A stretch of DNA of 64,000 bases from Microvirga brassicacearum (GCF_008757455.1 NZ_VCMV01000071.1:1-64000); one strand, 5' to 3'; counted from the first letter of the stretch, positions 7,317-17,320 are shown. Notes: a model not told the origin generated them from the letters alone. Numbers and translations: made by a program.

Positions 7317-9119
7317 ATGATCCGCGCGATCGATTATCGGAAAGCCGTCCTCGCCGGCATGGCGGGCGCAATCGTCTGGGAGATCGTCGCGCGGCTGCTG
7401 ATCCTTCTTGGCGTCCCGTTTTTCGATATTGTGGGCACCCTCGGCACGCTGGTGCTGCCGCATGCGAGCGCGTGGGCATCGTGGACGGTCGGCATGCTGC
7501 TGCATCTGCTGGTCGGCGCGATCTGGGCGGTGTTCTACGCTTACTTCTTCTGGTCCGTGCTGCCGTTGCGCCCGGTGCTCCAGGGCCTCGTCTTCGCCTT
7601 CGTGCCAATGCCGCTGGCAATCTTCATCATGCATCCGCAGCTTGAATTGATGCAGCCGCTCGTTCAAGCCGGCCAGGCGCCTTATTCGGGCCTGTTCGGT
7701 CTAAGCGGCGGTTTGCATGAGCCGTTGTCGATCGCTGCCGGTCATTTGATCTGGGGCGCGGTCCTGGGTCTGCTCTATACGCATCCAGTGGGCTATCCCG
7801 CGGACCGTCCGCCGCGCCTGAGCAGCAAACACCGCCGATCAAGCCGATCTATGAACTCTTCACCCGCGGTAAGCGACGACAGGTTCATGTTCGCCACCGG
7901 AATCGAGTGCAGCTACCCGACTCTCGAAGGCGGGCGCTGGCGCATGGACCAGATGGCGGCATGCGGCCATTACCGCCACTGGCGCACCGACCTGGAGCTC
8001 GTCCAGGATCTGGGTCTGCGCTATTTGCGCTACGGCCCTCCGCTGCACCTGATCCATCAGGGACCCGGCCGGTACGACTGGGCCTTCCTCGACGAGGTTT
8101 CCGCCGAGATGCAGCAACTCGGCATCGTGCCGATCATGGACCTGTGCCACTTCGGCCTACCGGATTGGCTGCAGAATTTCCAGAATCCCGAGGTGCCGCA
8201 CGCGCTGGCCGAATATGCCCGCGCCTTCGCCCGACGGTACGCCCGGGTGCGCTTCTACACGCCGGTCAACGAAATGTACGTCTGCGCCAAACTCAGCGCG
8301 CTCGAGGGCCTGTGGAACGAGCAATGCAGGGATGAGCACGCCTTCGTGACCGCCGTGCGCCATCTCGCCAAGGCCAGTGTTTTGATGATGCAGGCAATCG
8401 CGACGGAGCGTCCGGATGCGGTGTTCGTCAACAGCGAGAGCGGCGAGTTCTACCAGCCCTGTTGCCCCGATTCCGAGATTCGCCGCATCGCCGGATTCGA
8501 GAACGAACGGCGCTTTCTGCCGCTCGACCTGCTCTATGCGCGTGCGGTGAACGAAGACATGCGGGCATATCTCGGCCGGCACGGGATGCCTCCCGAGGAA
8601 TACGCGTGGTTCATGGCGCAGGATGTTCGCAGGCGCGCGATCCTCGGCGTCGATTACTACGAGTGGAACGAGAAGCTCATCGACAGTCAGGGACATCCGC
8701 AAGCACTCGGCGAATTATTCGGCTGGTATGCCATCGCGGGTCAGTATTACGAGCGCTACCGGCGACCGATGATGCATACCGAGACCAATCGACTGGATGC
8801 TCGCGAAGGGCCGCGCTGGTTGTGGCGTCAATGGCACAACGTGCAGCTCATCCGCCGTGCCGGCGTGCCGGTGGTCGGCTTCACCTGGTATTCGCTGACC
8901 GATCAGGTCGACTGGGACATCGCGCTCCGGGAGGCGCTCGGCAACGTCAACCCGGTGGGCCTGTTCGATCTCAACCGCGATCCCCGAGTCGTCGGCCTCG
9001 CCTATAAACACCTCATCGGCCTTTTCGCCTCCGAACTCGGCCAGGATCCATCGCTTGAGATCGCGTTGAACGAGGCGCGGAAGCTGGCGGTGGCTCGGAA
9101 GGAGACATTTCATGCTTAG
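7317..9119 (+). CDS. Membrane domain fused to a family 1-like glycoside hydrolase
   Basis: 600 residues in one open frame. Residues 1-158 contain about four membrane helices ending in LIWGAVLGLLYTHP. Residues 160-180 are a basic, disordered-looking linker (SSKHRRSSRS). From about 188 onward it is a GH1-like (clan GH-A) TIM barrel with YPTLEGGRWR, LGLRYLRYG, TPVNEMY (acid/base Glu319), HTETN (nucleophile Glu489) and GFTWYSLTDQVDW. Substrate is unknown; the active-site loops are shorter than in classical beta-glucosidases. An internal ATG at 7851 could start a soluble enzyme, but I see no strong ribosome site there. It overlaps the next gene by eight bases, so the two are probably translated together. 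Confidence 0.82.
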   Translation: MIRAIDYRKAVLAGMAGAIVWEIVARLLILLGVPFFDIVGTLGTLVLPHASAWASWTVGMLLHLLVGAIWAVFYAYFFWSVLPLRPVLQGLVFAFVPMPLAIFIMHPQLELMQPLVQAGQAPYSGLFGLSGGLHEPLSIAAGHLIWGAVLGLLYTHPVGYPADRPPRLSSKHRRSSRSMNSSPAVSDDRFMFATGIECSYPTLEGGRWRMDQMAACGHYRHWRTDLELVQDLGLRYLRYGPPLHLIHQGPGRYDWAFLDEVSAEMQQLGIVPIMDLCHFGLPDWLQNFQNPEVPHALAEYARAFARRYARVRFYTPVNEMYVCAKLSALEGLWNEQCRDEHAFVTAVRHLAKASVLMMQAIATERPDAVFVNSESGEFYQPCCPDSEIRRIAGFENERRFLPLDLLYARAVNEDMRAYLGRHGMPPEEYAWFMAQDVRRRAILGVDYYEWNEKLIDSQGHPQALGELFGWYAIAGQYYERYRRPMMHTETNRLDAREGPRWLWRQWHNVQLIRRAGVPVVGFTWYSLTDQVDWDIALREALGNVNPVGLFDLNRDPRVVGLAYKHLIGLFASELGQDPSLEIALNEARKLAVARKETFHA

Positions 9120-9657
9120 GATGCTGCAGGCTCACGGCCTCGATGCCGGCCCGACACAGCGCCCGCTGCTGGCTGGCGCTGCTGCCGGCGCAGCGGCCGC
9201 TATCCCGGCGATTGCCGTGCTCGTTCCGTTTGGCTCCCTCGATGCGCTCAGTCAGGCCGCTGGCGTCTCGCCTGTGATAACCAGCCTGGCTTGCGGCGCG
9301 TTGATGACGGTCGGTGGCGTGCTCTATGGCTGGCTGTTTCGGCGCGCCGCCAATGATCCGCGGGGCGGCTGGCTGTTCGGTTTGTCCTTTGGTTTCGTGC
9401 TCTGGATGCTGGGACCGATCCCCCTGCTGCAATGGCTCCCCAAGCAGCCAATCCTTCTCGGCTATCCGTCAGCGGGGCTGCTGCTCGGCCAGTTGCTCTG
9501 GGGCCTCGCATTGGGCGCGGTGTTTCCTGTCGTTCATCGGCGTTTTCACGTGACGCTCGATGACGGGTCGAGCGCGGGGTCGAGACGCGCCGGTCCCGAG
9601 GCCGCGGCCCAGACGAAACTGCTGCGCTCCCTCCCGTCATCGAAGCGTCCATCCTGA
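9112..9657 (+). CDS. Hypothetical small membrane protein
   Basis: 181 residues; not recognised as a named family. It has four to five hydrophobic stretches (about 22-42, 56-76, 85-105 and 118-140) with small-residue-rich helices (LLAGAAAGAAAAIPAI), and a polar, basic tail after 150. The layout resembles the membrane part of the preceding fusion protein, and the two genes overlap (9112-9119), pointing to a two-component membrane assembly. The start codon ATG is embedded in the preceding stop region, consistent with translational coupling. Confidence 0.65.
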   Translation: MLRMLQAHGLDAGPTQRPLLAGAAAGAAAAIPAIAVLVPFGSLDALSQAAGVSPVITSLACGALMTVGGVLYGWLFRRAANDPRGGWLFGLSFGFVLWMLGPIPLLQWLPKQPILLGYPSAGLLLGQLLWGLALGAVFPVVHRRFHVTLDDGSSAGSRRAGPEAAAQTKLLRSLPSSKRPS

Positions 9658-9814
9658 TCGCCGGCGTCGTGCCTTATCCACGCTCCCTGGATGGCAGCTG
9701 GCGCGCCATGTGGGTGGTGCGGATATTGCGTGGTACGGTCGTCTTCGAGAACTGGAAGGCTGGAATGAAAGGACGATTGCCGCGACCACCCTCGCACCCC
9801 TGCGTGAGCGTCCG

Positions 9815-11410
9815 ATGATCGGCTTTGGCGGGGCATCGTGCGACGAGGGCGTCATCCGCGCCGCGGTGCGGGACACGCCTGGCTGCGCCGAACACGCAAA
9901 GCCTTGGGTGCTGGCTGCGACCATCCTCGGCTCCAGCATGGCGTTCATCGACGGCTCCGTCGTCACCGTGGCGCTGCCCGCCATCCAGGCTGAATTGACG
10001 GCATCGACGAGCGCGATGCAGTGGGTCGTCAACGCCTACATGCTCTTTCTCGGCGCCCTGATCCTGGTCGGTGGCGCGGTCGGCGATCGCTTCGGCAGGC
10101 GGCGCATCTTTGTCCTGGGCATCGTCGTTTTTACCGCCGCCTCCATGGCGTGCGGCCTGGCGCCGAACGCGACCGCGCTGATCGCCGCGCGTGGGCTGCA
10201 GGGTGTCGGCGGTGCGCTGCTGGTCCCGAGCAGCCTCGCCATCATCAGCGCGGCCTTCCCGGAAGACGAGCGCGGACGAGCGATTGGCACCTGGGCCGGA
10301 TTCTCGGCTCTTACGACCGCTCTGGGTCCGGTCCTTGGAGGCTGGCTGGTGGACACGCTCTCCTGGCGTGCGATCTTCTTCATCAACCTTCCCCTCGCTC
10401 TGGTGACCCTCGGCCTCGCGTTCTGGCGGGTGCCGGAGAGCCGCGACGAGTCGAACCAGGCCGCGGTCGACTGGCGCGGCGGATTGCTTGCAACGCTTGG
10501 GCTTGCCGGGCTCGCCTACGGACTCACCGCCGCCTCTGATCGCGGCTGGAGCGATCCGGCCGTCCTCTCCGCGCTGGTCGCCGGTGCGCTGGTGCTGGCA
10601 GTCTTCATCCGGTCCGAGGCACACGCACCGTCGCCTTTGGTGCCGCTCCGCCTGTTCCGGTCGCGGACCTTCAGTGGCGCCAACGGAATGACGCTGCTCC
10701 TCTACTTCGCCCTGGGCGGCGCCCTGTTCTTCCTGCCCTTCAATCTAATTCAGATCCAAGGGTATTCCGCCACGCTCGCAGGGGCCGCTTTCCTGCCGTC
10801 CACCCTGATCATGGGCGGGCTGTCGCGCTGGTCCGGCGGGCTCGTCGAACGCTACGGCGCATGGGGTCCGTTGACGATCGGACCGGGCATTGCGGCGGTC
10901 GGATTCGCCCTGCTCGCCGTGCCCGGCATCGGCGGGTCCTACTGGACGACCTTTTTTCCGGCAATGACCGTGCTCGGTCTCGGTATGGCCATCAGCGTGG
11001 CGCCGCTGACGACGACGGTCATGGGAGCGGTCGCGGACCGCTATGCGGGCACGGCATCAGGCATCAACAATGCCGTCTCGCGGATTGCCGGAATGCTCGC
11101 CGTCGCGCTCCTCGGCACCGTTGCGGTCGGCGTGTTCGGTGCGGCGCTCGATCAGCGTCTGGATGCGTTGCAGGTTCCACCCGAACTGCGACAGGCGTTG
11201 CGCAATGAGGTTCCGAAGCTCGCGGAGGCAAAGGTGCCGCCGGAGATCGGCAATGCGGAGCGGGAGACCTTGTCGCGGGCCCTGGACGAGTCGTTCGTGC
11301 GGAGCTTCCGGATCGTGATGCTCGTCACATCCGGTCTGGCACTCGGCAGCGCCCTGTGCGCGGGGCTGACGATCTCACGGAACCGGCAGGGCTCTGTTAA
11401 GCGGTCGTGA
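9815..11410 (+). CDS. DHA2-type major facilitator exporter
   Basis: 531 residues from the ATG at 9815. The open frame continues upstream, but that extension is basic and overlaps the previous gene, so it is probably not translated. The protein has about 14 helices as in the DHA2 (EmrB/QacA) drug:proton antiporters. Early GSVVTVALPAIQ, motif A GDRFGRRRIFVLG and motif C-like LGPVLGGWLVDTLSWRA are all present, followed by FFINLPLALV. An extracytoplasmic loop near residue 440 (DQRLDALQVPPELRQALRN) is also usual. Members export drugs, dyes or metabolites; the substrate cannot be read from sequence. No regulator gene is adjacent. Confidence 0.88.
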   Translation: MIGFGGASCDEGVIRAAVRDTPGCAEHAKPWVLAATILGSSMAFIDGSVVTVALPAIQAELTASTSAMQWVVNAYMLFLGALILVGGAVGDRFGRRRIFVLGIVVFTAASMACGLAPNATALIAARGLQGVGGALLVPSSLAIISAAFPEDERGRAIGTWAGFSALTTALGPVLGGWLVDTLSWRAIFFINLPLALVTLGLAFWRVPESRDESNQAAVDWRGGLLATLGLAGLAYGLTAASDRGWSDPAVLSALVAGALVLAVFIRSEAHAPSPLVPLRLFRSRTFSGANGMTLLLYFALGGALFFLPFNLIQIQGYSATLAGAAFLPSTLIMGGLSRWSGGLVERYGAWGPLTIGPGIAAVGFALLAVPGIGGSYWTTFFPAMTVLGLGMAISVAPLTTTVMGAVADRYAGTASGINNAVSRIAGMLAVALLGTVAVGVFGAALDQRLDALQVPPELRQALRNEVPKLAEAKVPPEIGNAERETLSRALDESFVRSFRIVMLVTSGLALGSALCAGLTISRNRQGSVKRS

Positions 11411-11554
11411 GGGTAGCGCCGGCGCATGGATATCAAGCCTGCGGCCGCCGGCGAAGGCGCTCCCTGAAAGGTGCGGTTTGCGGATATCCCCTGAGGCGCA
11501 TCTGATATAGTTCCTGGACGCACCAAGGCTCGATCTATAGGGCGCAAGAACATC

Positions 11555-12778
11555 ATGACATCTCTTTCCGTCGCCGTTTCAGGACAGGCGCTTCTTCACG
11601 GCGCAATCGATCTCTCGACGCCCGGCGCCGATCAGGTTCGCGCCGTTCTGACGCAATCGGATGCTGCCATCGTCAACCTCGAAGCGACCTTGGAAACAGA
11701 TGGCACCTGGCCGACGAAGACCAAGACGCTTCACCTGACGAATGCCGACGGCATCGCGTCGCTCAGGGCTCTCGGCTTCAATGGCCTGACTCACGCCAAC
11801 AACCACGCTTTCGATCTCGGCCCGCCCGGCATCGTCAACACGCGCTCCATCGCGGAGTCGCAGGGGTTTCAATTCGCAGGAAGCGGGATCGACAGAAGAA
11901 GCGCTGGGGGGGTGGCATCCATTGCGACCTCCCGCGGGCCGATTGCCTTTCTTTCGGTCGATCTCGGACCGCAACCTGACATCGTCTACGCATCCGTCGA
12001 ACGTGCCGGGATCAACCCCTTGCGCGTCCGCCGCAAGGTTTCGGTGCCGCCGCAGGAGTTTGAGACCCTCCGCACGATTGTCTCGACGCTGGGCGACGAT
12101 CGCCGCGAGGCCGCGCGCGCGGCTGTGGGATATCGCTCCGACCTGCCGAATGCCGCGCGGCTCCTGGAAGTCTTCGGTACGGAAGTGTCCGAGGGACAAG
12201 CCATCGAAAACCGCTTCGAGGCCGACCGGGACGATCTCGCCGCGTTGGAAAAGGTGCTTGCGGAGGCTCGCGCGACATCGGCCATCGTCGCGGTTTCGCT
12301 GCACAACCATCACTGGGATCCGGATTGGGGCCGCAGCCCCGCCTGGGTGCTCGACCTCTCCCGCCAGCTGATCGACATGGGCGCCGATCTGGTTTTTGGA
12401 ACCGGCGCACCGGTTCTGCAGGGCGTCGCCTTTCATCGGAACAAGCCGATATTTGCGGGCCTTGGCAACCTGATCTTCCATACCCGTCGCAGCGACACCT
12501 ATGATCGCCAAGGCGTCGATGTTTGGACCGGCGCCGTTTGCCGCTGCATATTCGACGTGAGCGATCGGGCGTGCACTAGGCTGGAGATTCTCCCCGTCAC
12601 GGTGGGCCATCCCGCGCCTGGACCGGGTGCCTCCGCGCCCGCTCCGGCGCCGCTCGATCAGCATGACGCAGAACGTGTTTTTGAGGCGATGACGAAGGAT
12701 CTGAGTGCCGAGGATCGTGCGCGCGTGGTTCGCCTCGATCCTCGCGCGCGCGCTGTCAGGTCCGCTTCAACGGCGTGA
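11555..12778 (+). CDS. CapA-family (poly-gamma-glutamate synthesis type) metallophosphoesterase-like protein
   Basis: 407 residues without a signal peptide. CapA/PgsA family (PGA_cap) landmarks are visible: NLEATLE near 45, ANNHAFDLGPPG near 85, SLHNHHWDPDW near 245, and GLGNLIFH near 305. The fold is a calcineurin-like phosphoesterase with metal-binding His, Asp and Asn. Named members belong to capsule synthesis, but stand-alone relatives are common and their role is open; no pgsB or pgsC neighbour exists here. The last 23 bases overlap the end of the convergent CocE-type gene. Confidence 0.85.
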   Translation: MTSLSVAVSGQALLHGAIDLSTPGADQVRAVLTQSDAAIVNLEATLETDGTWPTKTKTLHLTNADGIASLRALGFNGLTHANNHAFDLGPPGIVNTRSIAESQGFQFAGSGIDRRSAGGVASIATSRGPIAFLSVDLGPQPDIVYASVERAGINPLRVRRKVSVPPQEFETLRTIVSTLGDDRREAARAAVGYRSDLPNAARLLEVFGTEVSEGQAIENRFEADRDDLAALEKVLAEARATSAIVAVSLHNHHWDPDWGRSPAWVLDLSRQLIDMGADLVFGTGAPVLQGVAFHRNKPIFAGLGNLIFHTRRSDTYDRQGVDVWTGAVCRCIFDVSDRACTRLEILPVTVGHPAPGPGASAPAPAPLDQHDAERVFEAMTKDLSAEDRARVVRLDPRARAVRSASTA

Positions 12779-14690
12779 TGTGCTCTGCCGGGACGCACGG
12801 CAGTATGACACGCGACGCGCGCTCCGCATCGCAGAACACCGTGTTGCGCGCGACTTTGCGCGTCCGTCCCATTCCCTCGGGCTCGCCCGTATTCGGATTG
12901 ACGTCGAATTTCGGGAAGTTGGAGGACGAGATGTCGAGGCGGATGCGATGTCCCTTGGCGAAAAGGTTGGCGGTCGCAAACGGCTCGATGGTGATCGAGA
13001 ACGCTTCGCCCGGGACAAGCGGTTCCGGCTTCTCCCATGACTTGCGGTAGCGGCAACGGAAAATACCATCCGTCAGGATCATGGCGTAGCCGGTCGGATA
13101 ATCCTCCGACGGCGGGTAGACGTCGATCAGCTTTGCGGTGAAGTCGGTGTCGAGCGCGTCCGACGAGACCCACAATTCCACGCTGATCGGCCCGATCACC
13201 GCCACATCCGCGGGGAGCGGCTCCGTTTCGAACGACAGCACGTCGCGCCGCGCCGACAGTGGCAGCCCGGGGTTGCGGCAACCGAAGAATTGCGGCGCTT
13301 CGCGCTGGTCGAAGCCGCCACCCTCGAAGACCGGCTGCCCGCTTGTCAGCGCGCCGCCAATCGTCGGCACCGGGTCCGACGGATCGAAATCATAGCTGAG
13401 CGGCGCGATGTCGCGCGCCTGACGCGTCGACGAGAGCTTCCCGTCGCGGTGCAGGTAGAAGGCTTGTTGATTGGTCGCCGGCAAGGGCCAGCGTGAGGCT
13501 TCGATCCATCTCCCGCCGTGATCGAGCCTGCCGGTATCCGTCTTTCGCCCGGTTCCGCCGCCCATGAGGAACAGGCGAACTCCGGGCTCCTCGTTCGCGC
13601 CGTTCTCGATGCCTTTGAGCCAGCGATCGAACCAGCGCTGCCGGAACGCGAGCCAGGACGGGGTCACGTTGCCGGCAAGCGGCGCCCGCGGACCGAATTC
13701 GACGTCGCCCGCAAAGGTCGAATTGCGGTTTCCATGCAGCCCCGCTCCCATGATCAGGGAAAGCGGGCGCTGGCCGCCGCGGGAAAGACCCTCATAATTG
13801 TCGAATGTGGTCCGGACATAGGCGTCGTACCAGCTCGACATCAGCGCGACCGGCACCTGCGGGAACCTGTCGTATGCGCCCTCGGCGTAGATTCCGGACT
13901 TCTTCCAGAAATCGCCGAACGCGCCCTGCCGCCATTGCTCGAGAACATAGGCCTCGTATTCGGGCACCCACCGCACCGGCGAGCGCCCCTCGGACCACGG
14001 CATTACCGTGAACCAAGCCTTGATGTCTTCCGCCTCGAGCGCCTTGCGCACGAGCGGGTCATTCTGCGCCTCCGGGCTTTCCTTGGCGTTGTTGTAGGCC
14101 CAAGTGAGCTGCTTGAGTTCGAATGCGCCGCCCTGCCGAATGCCGGTGCGATAGGCGCTGGAGAACCCGCCGGAATCCATCACCATGCAGGCAAGGCCGG
14201 GCGGGTTGAGCGAGGCCAGCGCGGCTTGCGTATGAGCCGCATAGGAGAGGCCCATGGTGCCGATCTGGCCATCGCACCACGCCTGTTCGACGATCCATGC
14301 GCAGGTGTCGAAACCGTCGGGGCCTTCGGAAAGATATTTGGTGAATTCCCCCTCCGAGCCGTAACGGCCGCGGCAATCCTGGTAGATCACCACATAGCCG
14401 GCGCGGACGAAATGCGAGGCGGTTTCGCCTCGCGTCATCGGCTGGGTCATGCCCGGCTCGATTTCCGAGCGCGACCGTTCGCTCTTGCCGTAAGGCGTCC
14501 GTTCCATAATCACCGGAAGCGGCGTCTCGACCAACTTTCCATCGACGGCAGGTCGATAGATATCGGTCGCGAGGCAAATTCCGTCGCGCATGCGCACCAT
14601 CACATCGCGATGGATTGCGATGTCGTCGGCGATGAATTCCACCTGCTGCGAGGTGGAGTGATCGGTGAAGCGGAGCGCCTTGGCGGTCAT
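12756..14690 (-). CDS. CocE/NonD-family hydrolase (X-Pro dipeptidyl-peptidase-like)
   Basis: 644 residues from the ATG at 14690, whose ATGA overlaps the stop of the binding-protein gene, giving coupled translation. The N-terminal alpha/beta-hydrolase has DGICLATDIYRP, the oxyanion-tyrosine region ERTPYGKSERS, and MGLSYAAHTQ with the nucleophile Ser. SSWYDAYVRTTFDNY probably carries the acid, and GAGLHGN the catalytic His. The C-terminal jelly roll is seen in VELWVSSDALDTDF and HRIRLDISSSNFPKFD. The family cleaves esters or N-terminal X-Pro peptides (cocaine esterase, PepX). No signal peptide is visible. As the last gene of a peptide importer operon it probably degrades the imported substrate in the cytoplasm. 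Confidence 0.92.
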   Translation of the reverse strand: MTAKALRFTDHSTSQQVEFIADDIAIHRDVMVRMRDGICLATDIYRPAVDGKLVETPLPVIMERTPYGKSERSRSEIEPGMTQPMTRGETASHFVRAGYVVIYQDCRGRYGSEGEFTKYLSEGPDGFDTCAWIVEQAWCDGQIGTMGLSYAAHTQAALASLNPPGLACMVMDSGGFSSAYRTGIRQGGAFELKQLTWAYNNAKESPEAQNDPLVRKALEAEDIKAWFTVMPWSEGRSPVRWVPEYEAYVLEQWRQGAFGDFWKKSGIYAEGAYDRFPQVPVALMSSWYDAYVRTTFDNYEGLSRGGQRPLSLIMGAGLHGNRNSTFAGDVEFGPRAPLAGNVTPSWLAFRQRWFDRWLKGIENGANEEPGVRLFLMGGGTGRKTDTGRLDHGGRWIEASRWPLPATNQQAFYLHRDGKLSSTRQARDIAPLSYDFDPSDPVPTIGGALTSGQPVFEGGGFDQREAPQFFGCRNPGLPLSARRDVLSFETEPLPADVAVIGPISVELWVSSDALDTDFTAKLIDVYPPSEDYPTGYAMILTDGIFRCRYRKSWEKPEPLVPGEAFSITIEPFATANLFAKGHRIRLDISSSNFPKFDVNPNTGEPEGMGRTRKVARNTVFCDAERASRVILPCVPAEHITPLKRT

Positions 14691-16273
14691 TGAGCCTGTC
14701 CTGCAAGTGTCGCCATGAAATCCTCGCCGCGGTTGGCGGTGTAGGTGATGTTGTCCTTCGAGGCCCAATAGACCTTGGGCCAGAACAGCGGAACAAAGCC
14801 CACATCGTCGATGGCAATCTTGGTGGCTTCCTTCAGAAGCGCGACCCGCTTCTCCACGTCGAATTCGGCCATCGCTTCCTTCATCTTCGCGTCGAAGGCC
14901 GGGTTCGAATATTTGGTCCGGTTGAAGGAGCCCGTTCCCGCTTCCTTGTTCTGCGTCATCAGCAAGTTGCGCAATCCAGTGGCCGAGGTGGGCGTGGTAT
15001 TGCCAAGCGAAAAGATGAAGGCGCTGAAGGTCTGCTTGCCTGCGGCTGTCGCGTAGACGTTGTAGGGCTGGGCGACGACGCCATTCACCTTGAGGCCGCC
15101 CTGCGCAAACATCTGGCCGATGGCCTGCGCGGTCTCAGCGTCGCCGGCGAAGCGGTCATTCGAGGTGTGCAGGGTGATGCCGAACCCTTGTGGGAAGCCC
15201 GCATCGGCGAGCAGCTTCTTGGCTCCGGCGACATCGGGTGCCGTCGGTTTCAGCGACGGATCGGATCCACCGATGCCGACCGGCACGAGCTGTCCCGCCG
15301 GCTCGCCTGCGCCGTCGAGCAGCCTGTCGACGATGAGCTGGCGATTGATGAGTTTCGACAGCGCCTGACGAACGCGCTGGTCCTTCAGCGGATTGGGATT
15401 GAGCGGCTTGCCATCGGCACCGACGACGAACGGGCTCTCGTCCCGGCTCGAATCGAGCGCCAGATAGATGTTGCGTGCGGAAGCGATGGACGAGAGCTTG
15501 ATGCCCTTCGTCTTCTCCAGCGTCTTCACGTCGCCGGGCGGAACCGCGTCGATGAGATCGACCGAACCGGACCGCAAGGCCGCCACGCGGGCCGCGTCAT
15601 TGGCGATGAATTTGATCGTCACGGTGTCAAACGCCGGCTTCTTGCCCCAGAATTTGTCGTTGCGCACGAGCGTGATATGATCGCCCGGCACCCATTCCTT
15701 CACCTTGTAGGCCCCGGTGCCGATGGCGGCGGAACGGTCGTTGAAGGCCTCGATGCTTTTGCCTTCCGCAAGCTTCTTCTGGACGATGTAAACGAGGCCG
15801 ATCTGCTCGATGAATTCGGGCGTCGGGCTCTTCGTCTTGAATTCGATCGTCAGGGGATCAACCGCTTTCATGCTGGCGATCGCGCCCACATTGCCGCTGA
15901 ACGGTGCCGGGCTGTTCGGGATGTCCTTCGCCCGCTCCAGCGAATAGATGACATCCTCCGTCGTCAGCGGGCTGCCGTCCTGGAATACCACGCCTGGGCG
16001 CAGCTTGACGCGCCAGGTGGTAGGATCCACGTTGGTCCAGGATTCTGCAAGAGCTGGCGTCACCTGGAGATTCGGATCCGGCTCGATGAGACGATCGAAG
16101 ATTTGCGCGGCGACATTCTGGTTGTTGCCGGTGCGCGAAAATTGCGGATCGAGCGACGACGGCTCGGTCGAGCTGCCGAGGGTGATATCGGCTGCCAGAG
16201 CCGGCGACATGGCGATAAAAATCGCCGTCGACGCGACGAGGCCGAGACGTTTGAGGCGAGATGTTGAATTCAT
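14687..16273 (-). CDS. Peptide-type ABC transporter substrate-binding protein (SBP_bac_5)
   Basis: 528 residues. The signal peptide is MNSTSRLKRLGLVASTAIF up to ALAAD. Family segments include GSSTEPSSLDPQF, QIFDRLIEPD, a WRVKLRPGVVFQDG strand-turn, GTGAYKVKEW and KKLLADAGFPQG. It is the periplasmic receptor of the DppBCDF-type transporter encoded just upstream in the same operon and is followed by the CocE-type hydrolase through an ATGA overlap. Placing the binding protein after the ATPases, near the operon end, is less common than having it first. An 18-base gap with a good ribosome site (cagaaggagaa) separates it from the DppF gene. Confidence 0.94.
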   Translation of the reverse strand: MNSTSRLKRLGLVASTAIFIAMSPALAADITLGSSTEPSSLDPQFSRTGNNQNVAAQIFDRLIEPDPNLQVTPALAESWTNVDPTTWRVKLRPGVVFQDGSPLTTEDVIYSLERAKDIPNSPAPFSGNVGAIASMKAVDPLTIEFKTKSPTPEFIEQIGLVYIVQKKLAEGKSIEAFNDRSAAIGTGAYKVKEWVPGDHITLVRNDKFWGKKPAFDTVTIKFIANDAARVAALRSGSVDLIDAVPPGDVKTLEKTKGIKLSSIASARNIYLALDSSRDESPFVVGADGKPLNPNPLKDQRVRQALSKLINRQLIVDRLLDGAGEPAGQLVPVGIGGSDPSLKPTAPDVAGAKKLLADAGFPQGFGITLHTSNDRFAGDAETAQAIGQMFAQGGLKVNGVVAQPYNVYATAAGKQTFSAFIFSLGNTTPTSATGLRNLLMTQNKEAGTGSFNRTKYSNPAFDAKMKEAMAEFDVEKRVALLKEATKIAIDDVGFVPLFWPKVYWASKDNITYTANRGEDFMATLAGQAQ

Positions 16274-16291
16274 GGCGTTCTCCTTCTGGGT

Positions 16292-17320
16292 TCAGAGCGC
16301 GGCGATTGTTGGTTTTGGATGAGCCGCTTGATTGTCGTTGAGATGGCAGGCGCTGATATGGCCCGATGCGATCTGCTTGAGTTTCGGAGCCTCGCGCGAA
16401 CAACGGTCGAAGGCGTGCGGACAGCGCGGGTGGAAGTGGCAGCCGCTCGGAGGATGGAGCGGCGACGGGATTTCGCCTTTGACCGGAGAGAAGACCCGGC
16501 GGCGATGGGCGATGCTGGGAACCTCGTTGAGGAGCGCCACCGTGTAGGGATGGTTCGGCTGCGCAAAAAAAGCGTCCGCCGGCGCGCTCTCGACGATGCG
16601 GCCGAGATACATGATCGCGACCCGGTCGCTGACATGCTTTACGACGCCGAGATCGTGGCTGATGAAGAGATAAGTCAGGCCGAGGTCTCGCTTGAGCTCC
16701 AGGAACAGATTGATCACCTGGGCTTGGATCGAGACGTCGAGCGCCGCGACCGATTCATCGCAGACGATGAATTGCGGCTTGACCGCGAGCGCCCGCGCAA
16801 TCCCGATCCGCTGCCGCTGGCCGCCGGAAAACTGGTGCGGATACCGGCTGCGGAAGGACGGATCGAGGCCGACCCGCTGCATCATTGCGGCCACATAGGA
16901 ATCCTTCTCGCGGCGCGTGATCATGCCGTGGGCGACCGGTGCCTCGCCGATGATGTCGATCACCTGCTTGCGCGGGTTGAGCGAGGACATCGGATCCTGG
17001 AAGATCATCTGCGCTCCGAGGCGCGCAGCACGCCCTGCGGCCGGCGAGAGCGTCCGCGTGTCCTGCCCCTGCCACAGGATCTCGCCATCGCTCTGCGGCA
17101 TGATGCCCGCCATGATGCGTCCGAGCGTGGACTTGCCGCAGCCGGATTCACCGACGAGCCCGACGACTTCGCCCGGCATGATCCTGAGATCCACGTGATC
17201 GACGGCATGAACGGTCTGGGCTTCGAGATTCGCCCCGAGCATCCGCGCCAGCTTTTCCGCATAATCGAGGTCGCGGACGAAGCGCTTGGAGACGTTGCGG
17301 GCTTCGACGAGAGGGATCAT
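16292..17320 (-). CDS. DppF/OppF-type ABC transporter ATP-binding protein
   Basis: 342 residues from the ATG at 17320, which overlaps the DppD stop as ATGA. The upstream open frame is the DppD coding region in another frame. Walker A is GESGCGKS, the signature is [15 protein letters not shown], Walker B is [12 protein letters not shown] and the switch histidine is in FISHDLG. The C-terminus has the oligopeptide-type cysteine motif ([14 protein letters not shown]) that can hold an iron-sulfur cluster in this subfamily. It forms the ATPase pair with the DppD protein. Confidence 0.95.
   Translation of the reverse strand: MIPLVEARNVSKRFVRDLDYAEKLARMLGANLEAQTVHAVDHVDLRIMPGEVVGLVGESGCGKSTLGRIMAGIMPQSDGEILWQGQDTRTLSPAAGRAARLGAQMIFQDPMSSLNPRKQVIDIIGEAPVAHGMITRREKDSYVAAMMQRVGLDPSFRSRYPHQFSGGQRQRIGIARALAVKPQFIVCDESVAALDVSIQAQVINLFLELKRDLGLTYLFISHDLGVVKHVSDRVAIMYLGRIVESAPADAFFAQPNHPYTVALLNEVPSIAHRRRVFSPVKGEIPSPLHPPSGCHFHPRCPHAFDRCSREAPKLKQIASGHISACHLNDNQAAHPKPTIAAL

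Noticed and set aside
9560-9814. Upstream extension of the DHA2 exporter
   Set aside because: Basic, arginine-rich and overlapping the preceding gene; the exporter begins normally from 9815.
14690-16267. Long plus-strand frame opposite the binding-protein gene
   Set aside because: It mirrors a gene with signal peptide and full family motifs; the antisense protein is arginine-rich and low in structure, typical of GC-rich shadows.
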